Source of the DNA: a virus
Direction: 5' to 3' (one strand)
DNA: 27,642 nt
Virus record (IMG/VR): IMGVR_UViG_3300012936_000128
Span: 1 to 27,642 of that record
Shown: piece by piece, positions 22,763 to 27,642 of the stretch
Numbering within the stretch: the first letter of the stretch is position 1
Layout: every line of letters begins with the position of its first letter
Program-made: the position numbers and the translations under genes
The notes under the pieces: generated by a model
The model's database searches: none
Seen by the model: the letters and a program-made list of their open reading frames with translations, nothing else
Told to the model about the DNA's origin: nothing

Positions 22763-25700
22763 ATGGCTGAATTTACATCAGAAGGCTATCTTGATCTCTC
22801 AGATGCTGAAAAAGATTCAGAGATAAGTCAATTTGAAGCTGGACTTGCAGGCATTGCATCAGGCCTTATAAAAGTACCAGAAGGTGTAATATCTCTTGGT
22901 GCAGAGCTAATAGACTTAGGTTTAGATACAAACAGTGCAGCACAAGTAGAACAATTTTTTGATAAAATAAATCCATTTGAAGAAATAGCAGCAGAAAAAG
23001 CTGCAGGTAGAATTACAGAAGCGTTAGTGCAAGTTGGTATTCCAGGCGCTATTGGATTCAAAACAGCAACTAAATTAGCTGACAAAGCATTAAAAGCAAA
23101 GAAAGCAAACAATTATGTTAACTTTAAAAATCCAAATTTAATAAAAGCTGCAGGTAAAGCAACTGATTTAAATAGAAAAGCAAAAGTAAAAAGATTTGCA
23201 GCAGGTGTAACAGGTGGTGCAGCTGGAGAAGCATTTGTAGCTGACGTAGAAAGAATAGGTACGTTTGGTGATTTGTTTGGTGGACCCACACAATTAGATA
23301 GAGAAGAAGAGACAAGTTCAGATAGTGCAGATGCGTCTAGAAAATTATTTAACAGATTAAAGTTTGGTAGTGAATCTATACTAGTTACTCCATTTGTATA
23401 TGGAGCTGGTAAAGCAATCAAAGCTGCAGCTACAAGAGGAAAGAATATTGAGTTTAGTAATTCAAAACTAGATAGATATTTTAACAAAGTTTTTTCTGCA
23501 TTAAGAGCTAGAGGTGCAAAGCCACAACAAATCTTTGAAGATAAAATGTTACAAAAAGGTTTAGAGATGGCTGATCTAAATAGAGCTACAGAACTTGTAA
23601 AACAAATAGATACAAATGTAGACAGTATGTTTCCTACAGTAAAAACATTTTTTGATAAATCTGCAAATCAAGAAAAAGTAAAAGTTTTAAAACAAATAAA
23701 TGATGCGATGTTTTCTGGTCAAATAGATAAACCCATGCCAAGTGCTGTTAGTGATGAATTAACTGAAATACTTACAAAGAAAGGTTTAAAATCTGGAGAA
23801 GTAAATCAAATGTTTGGTGCTATAAATGGAGCACGTGAAGTATTTTCTGACTTAATTAATGCATCATCAAATGCACCTAAAGATGTACAAACGTTGAAAG
23901 GTTTGATGGGTGATAGAGTCAAAGATTATTTAGGTAATACGTATGCTATCTTTGAAGACAAATCAATTTTACCTTTTAAATCATATACACCTACAGATGA
24001 GGCTGTACAAAGTGCAAAAGAATTGTTTGTAAGATACGCAGCTAAAAAGAACAATCCTATTACTGCGTTTGAAGCAGAGCAAATGGTAGATGATGTAGTT
24101 AAGTCTGCATTAGAAATGAAAACACCGGGTAAGTTACCTTATTTTAAATACACAGATCTTACACCTTTAGGTAATGCAGATAAAAATAAAAAATTTTTTA
24201 AACAAGTGGTTACAAAAGATATTAATGGTAAAGAAATATCTAAAGTTGTAGGTCAAGGTAGTAAAGTATTTAGAGATTTATTTGGTAAGATAGAAGATCC
24301 AAGATTCTCTGTATATAACGGCATACAAAGATTATCAGCTGTAGCTAGAAAAAATCAATTGTTTGATAAATTAGCAAACGATGATTTAGCTATAAAAAGA
24401 AAAGTAACACCAGAAACACCTGCAGGTGAAAAAGGATTCTTTTTTGACAGTGTTGCTTCTGCAGAAAGAGCTTTACCTTATCAAGACATTGTAAAATTAG
24501 ATGACTATGTAGCACCATTTTTTAGAGACGAGTATGCAGTTAACCCATTAGCAGGTAAATTTACAAGTAAAGATATTGCACAAGCATTAGGGGATTCACA
24601 AAAATCATTACGATTTTTATTTGAGCCAAGACCAGATGCAACAGGTATTGAAAAATTTATTACGTGGGGATACAGAAACTTATTATTATTTCCAAAAGCA
24701 GCGTCACAGGTAGCAAAAACAATTCTTGCACCGGTAACTCACTTTAGAAACTTGTTTTCTGCAACAGGATTTTCTGCAGCCAACGGTATATTTTTTGAAA
24801 ACCCTGCAGTTGTAGCTAAAGCATTTAAAGATGCATTTCCGAAACTACAAGTGGGTACAAGATCTGCAGAAGCAAACGAAGCATATAGAGAACTATTAGA
24901 GCTAGGTGTTGTAAACTCACAAGTACAAATCGGAGATCTTAAAAATCTACTAAGAGATATTAGATTTGGAGAAAACTTGAATATAGAAAAACCTTTACAA
25001 GGTATGATGGCAAAACTTTTTGGTGCTACCAAAAGAGGTGCTAAAAAAGGAATGAAGTTTGCTGAAGACTTATATACAGCTGAGGATGATTTATTTAAGA
25101 TTGCAAACTATGCAGTTGAATTAGGTAGACTTAGAAATGCATACACAAAAGCAGGTAGAGAATTTACTGAAAGACAATTAAAAGAAGAAGCAGCAGACAT
25201 TGTAAGAAATACTGTACCTAACTATGCATACGTTTCTGATTTTGTAAGAGCGCTTAGACGATTACCTTTAGGTAATTTTATGTCTTTCCCATCTGAAATA
25301 TTAAGAACCACAACTAATATTGCACAAAGAGCAATTAGAGAAATAAAAGATCCAACTCTAAGAAACATTGGTATAAAAAGATTAATTGGTATGACTACAG
25401 TTACAACAGCTGCACCGATAGGATTAACAGAAGGATTCAAAGCAATCTACGATGTAACTGACGAACAATTAGAAGCAATAAGGAGATATTTACCTGAATG
25501 GTCTAAAAACTCTACCATACTTCCGATAAGAGATGAAGATACTGGTGAATTAAAATACATAGATTTTAGTCATGGTAATGCGTATGACACTGTTAGTAGA
25601 CCGTTTCAAACTTTGTTAAATAATGTTCAACAAGGAATTACTGATGAAGAAGTTTTGATGAAAGGTTTCTTACGAGGTATTAGTGAAGCTGCTGGTCAAC

Positions 25701-26647
25701 TTGCATCACCGTTTATAGATGAATCTATTTACACAGAGGCCATGGTAGATTTACTTCCTATCTTAGGTAGAGATGGTAGAACTAGGGAAGGTAGACAACT
25801 ATATGATGAAGATACTCCAACAGGAGACAAAATTAGAATAATATCAGGTCATTTAGCTAATGCTATGTTACCATTTTCATATCCACAGTTTCGAAGAATC
25901 TATCAAGCTGCAACAGATAAACCATCAGAGCGTGGAGAGTTCTTTGAATTACCAGATGAGTTATTAGGGTTTGCAGGTTACAGAGCTGTTAAATTAGATC
26001 CTATTAAATCTCTTGGATTTAAACTAAACGAATACAGAGCAAGACAAAGGAAAGCTAGAACACTATTTACTGGTGGTCAGTTCGGTGTGTTAAAAGGTGG
26101 ACCAGTAGATCCAAATGAAATCATAAGAAGATATATTGCTGCTAACAAAGCAAAATTTGAAGCAGAACAAGACATGTTAAAAGATGTTCTTGCAGCAGAA
26201 AATTTAGAAGCAGATATGTCAGAGGTTAGAAAAGAGTTCAGAGATAGAGGACTAGGTAGAGACTACAATGATATACTAAACGAAAAGTTTGATCCATACT
26301 TTCCATCACAAAAAATACAACAAGAGTTTAGAGATATTGAATCAAGAATCGATGTAGATAATCCTTTTGAAGAAGTAAGAGATATCATAAATGAAATAAG
26401 ACAAGATCTTAGATACTTAGATTTATCTGATGAATTTGATATAGATATAGGAGACTATTTGATTGACGAATCAGAACCGGTTGCACAAGCTCCTTTACCA
26501 TTACAACCAATGCCAAGTGCAAACGTGGTGCAAACAGCAGCGATTCAGGCACCAGGCAACATGAATCAGGGATTGACTGCAATAGAAAATGCATTACTTT
26601 CTGATGAAGAAAAACAAATTAGATTAAAACAAAGAGGATTAGCATAA
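22763..26647 (+). CDS. Giant (1294 aa) internal virion / DNA-ejection protein
   Basis: AGGAGG at 22753-22758 overlaps the previous stop and lies 4 nt before the ATG. Of the 1294 residues, most are helical and charged. Amphipathic segments near the N-terminus (GLAGIASGLIKVPEGVISLG, LVQVGIPGAIGFKTATKLAD) could interact with membrane. The middle (LLLFPKAASQVAKTILAPVT, FRNLFSATGFSAANGIFF) is another hydrophobic stretch. The C-terminal half contains FMSFPSEILRTTTNIAQRAI and a Pro/Gln-rich linker before a conserved tail (LTAIENALLSDEEKQIRLKQ). I see no lysozyme or transglycosylase motif that I can name. Size and position match the large ejected protein of podoviruses (T7 gp16, P22 gp16). The start overlaps nothing, and the stop overlaps the next ATG (TAATG). 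Confidence 0.65.
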   Translation: MAEFTSEGYLDLSDAEKDSEISQFEAGLAGIASGLIKVPEGVISLGAELIDLGLDTNSAAQVEQFFDKINPFEEIAAEKAAGRITEALVQVGIPGAIGFKTATKLADKALKAKKANNYVNFKNPNLIKAAGKATDLNRKAKVKRFAAGVTGGAAGEAFVADVERIGTFGDLFGGPTQLDREEETSSDSADASRKLFNRLKFGSESILVTPFVYGAGKAIKAAATRGKNIEFSNSKLDRYFNKVFSALRARGAKPQQIFEDKMLQKGLEMADLNRATELVKQIDTNVDSMFPTVKTFFDKSANQEKVKVLKQINDAMFSGQIDKPMPSAVSDELTEILTKKGLKSGEVNQMFGAINGAREVFSDLINASSNAPKDVQTLKGLMGDRVKDYLGNTYAIFEDKSILPFKSYTPTDEAVQSAKELFVRYAAKKNNPITAFEAEQMVDDVVKSALEMKTPGKLPYFKYTDLTPLGNADKNKKFFKQVVTKDINGKEISKVVGQGSKVFRDLFGKIEDPRFSVYNGIQRLSAVARKNQLFDKLANDDLAIKRKVTPETPAGEKGFFFDSVASAERALPYQDIVKLDDYVAPFFRDEYAVNPLAGKFTSKDIAQALGDSQKSLRFLFEPRPDATGIEKFITWGYRNLLLFPKAASQVAKTILAPVTHFRNLFSATGFSAANGIFFENPAVVAKAFKDAFPKLQVGTRSAEANEAYRELLELGVVNSQVQIGDLKNLLRDIRFGENLNIEKPLQGMMAKLFGATKRGAKKGMKFAEDLYTAEDDLFKIANYAVELGRLRNAYTKAGREFTERQLKEEAADIVRNTVPNYAYVSDFVRALRRLPLGNFMSFPSEILRTTTNIAQRAIREIKDPTLRNIGIKRLIGMTTVTTAAPIGLTEGFKAIYDVTDEQLEAIRRYLPEWSKNSTILPIRDEDTGELKYIDFSHGNAYDTVSRPFQTLLNNVQQGITDEEVLMKGFLRGISEAAGQLASPFIDESIYTEAMVDLLPILGRDGRTREGRQLYDEDTPTGDKIRIISGHLANAMLPFSYPQFRRIYQAATDKPSERGEFFELPDELLGFAGYRAVKLDPIKSLGFKLNEYRARQRKARTLFTGGQFGVLKGGPVDPNEIIRRYIAANKAKFEAEQDMLKDVLAAENLEADMSEVRKEFRDRGLGRDYNDILNEKFDPYFPSQKIQQEFRDIESRIDVDNPFEEVRDIINEIRQDLRYLDLSDEFDIDIGDYLIDESEPVAQAPLPLQPMPSANVVQTAAIQAPGNMNQGLTAIENALLSDEEKQIRLKQRGLA

Positions 26648-26865
26648 TGCCTAACGGCGATAAACTTAGACCAAAAAATACGAGAGAGCATTTAATTGCT
26701 ATCTATGGATATATTACAGGTATCAAAAAAGATATGAAACATATGCATGACGGTATACACGATTTGGGCGGTAAGATAGACAAGATCTATTGGGCATTAT
26801 TGGCGACGGTGGGGGCTGTCGCACTTTTATTATTGGAAAAAATATTTGATAAAGGTTGGTTTTAA
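26647..26865 (+). CDS. Holin/XhlA-like small membrane protein
   Basis: The product has 72 residues. A charged helical N-terminal part (NTREHLIAIYGYITGIKKDM, KHMHDGIHDLGGKIDKIYW) is followed by one transmembrane helix (about residues 48-65, WALLATVGAVALLLLEKIF) and a short basic C-terminus. This coiled-coil-plus-single-span layout is that of XhlA-like proteins and some holins, which help release progeny by permeabilising the cytoplasmic membrane. No endolysin gene is in the window. The gene is coupled to the giant protein's stop (TAATG), and its stop overlaps the stop of the opposing helicase gene. Confidence 0.55.
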   Translation: MPNGDKLRPKNTREHLIAIYGYITGIKKDMKHMHDGIHDLGGKIDKIYWALLATVGAVALLLLEKIFDKGWF

Positions 26866-27642
26866 ATCCATTCTTTTAAATTTTCATCCATAATTGTGTT
26901 AGCTATATTAACTTTGTTACGTAAAGCTTTTACAATTCTTTCATCAATGGTATCTTGACTCATTATATCTATGTAAGTCATTTTTTGTGTTTGACCTATA
27001 CGATCAATTCTTGCTTCTGATTGTTGTCTTTTTTCAAGATCATAACCATTTGAAAAGTAAATCATATTACTACCTGCAGTTAATGTAATACCGTAACCAC
27101 CTGTATGTGTTGTACCTACAAAGAATCTACAGTTAGGATCTGTTTGAAATTTTTTTATATTTTTAGATCTAGAATCTGTATCTGTTGCACCATAATAATC
27201 TACAACAGCATTATCACCATATACTTTTTTAATTTCTGTAATAATTCTTCTAACATCATGTGTATAATGAGACCAGATAATACTTTTACCTTCAACGTTT
27301 TCTAATATGCTCATTAGTTCAGCAAGTCTACTACAAGGCAAATCTTTTATGGTACCATCATCTGCAGTAAAATGTCCACAAGTAATTTGATGTAAACGCA
27401 TTAACTGTGTCATGACTGTAGCTGATGATTGCATCTTACCATCAAGAAAAGCTATTGCTTCTTTTTTCATTTGTTGATAGACTTTTTTTTGTTCTTTTGT
27501 AAGTTCAACATAATGCTTGACATAAGATTTAGAAGGTAGATCTAAACAATCTTCTTTTAATATTCTTCTTGAAAAAGGTTTTATTTTTTCTGATAGTTCA
27601 GCAAGATTTCTATAACCTACAACTATCTCTACCTGACGACCA
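26862..27642 (-). CDS. SNF2-type helicase, C-terminal part (5' truncated by window)
   Basis: The frame is open through the window end on the minus strand, giving 259 visible residues. The text begins GRQVEIVVGYRNLAELSEKI and contains the helicase C-lobe motifs of SNF2/Swi2 ATPases: KSIIWSHYTHDVRRII (motif IV region), VGTTHTGGYGITLTAGSNMI (motif V) and QQSEARIDRIGQ (motif VI, with the arginine fingers). Such phage proteins are dsDNA translocases/helicases linked to replication or DNA remodelling. The opposite orientation marks the edge of the early/replication module. The N-terminal Walker A half lies outside the window. Confidence 0.85.
   Translation of the reverse strand, partial: GRQVEIVVGYRNLAELSEKIKPFSRRILKEDCLDLPSKSYVKHYVELTKEQKKVYQQMKKEAIAFLDGKMQSSATVMTQLMRLHQITCGHFTADDGTIKDLPCSRLAELMSILENVEGKSIIWSHYTHDVRRIITEIKKVYGDNAVVDYYGATDTDSRSKNIKKFQTDPNCRFFVGTTHTGGYGITLTAGSNMIYFSNGYDLEKRQQSEARIDRIGQTQKMTYIDIMSQDTIDERIVKALRNKVNIANTIMDENLKEWI

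Noticed and set aside
1-27642. CRISPR arrays, insertion sequences, integrase or attachment sites
   Set aside because: I saw no regularly spaced direct repeats with unique spacers outside coding repeats, no transposase or integrase frame and no tRNA-like target.

Overview
The window looks like the late (virion) half of an AT-rich tailed bacteriophage genome. Nearly all genes lie on the + strand, packed with 1-14 nt overlaps. Arginine is mostly AGA, and the proteins resemble families typical of uncultured marine phages. A capsid protein, two adaptor-like proteins, a P22 gp10/SU10-like tail nozzle and a set of internal (ejection) proteins, with no tail-tube or tape-measure gene, point to a short-tailed podovirus-type virion. 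The host cannot be read from the sequence. A marine low-GC alphaproteobacterium (SAR11-like) fits the base composition but is inference.

Layout. 1-636: C-terminal part of the major capsid protein, closed by a strong hairpin. 699-1116: two small overlapping genes. 1117-1278: a promoter-bearing leader. 1279-4487: decoration-like and small structural proteins plus two adaptor-like head-tail proteins. 4500-12244: a fibre/adhesin region with a large repetitive fibre, an exact 22-residue repeat protein, a second fibre sharing the first one's C-terminal module, three tandem paralogous glycine-rich adhesins and a small virion-type protein. 12263-14638: four consecutive genes, three clear 2-oxoglutarate/Fe(II) oxygenases and one that may be a degenerate relative. 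14641-14695: a long hairpin. 14707-18362: tail nozzle and small proteins, including a 54-residue gene. 18337-20173: two glycosyltransferases of different folds. 20225-26647: three mid-sized and one 1294-residue presumptive internal/ejection proteins. 26647-26865: a holin/XhlA-like single-span membrane protein. 26862-27642 on the minus strand: the C-terminal part of an SNF2-type helicase, probably the edge of an oppositely transcribed replication module.

The most interesting theme is the combination of a recombining receptor-binding arsenal (three Gly-rich adhesins, two fibres sharing a terminal module, one solenoid repeat protein) with oxygenases and glycosyltransferases embedded in the virion gene cluster. 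A working hypothesis is that these enzymes hydroxylate and glycosylate virion fibres or host surface molecules. The sequence shows the enzymes and their position; their substrates are inference.
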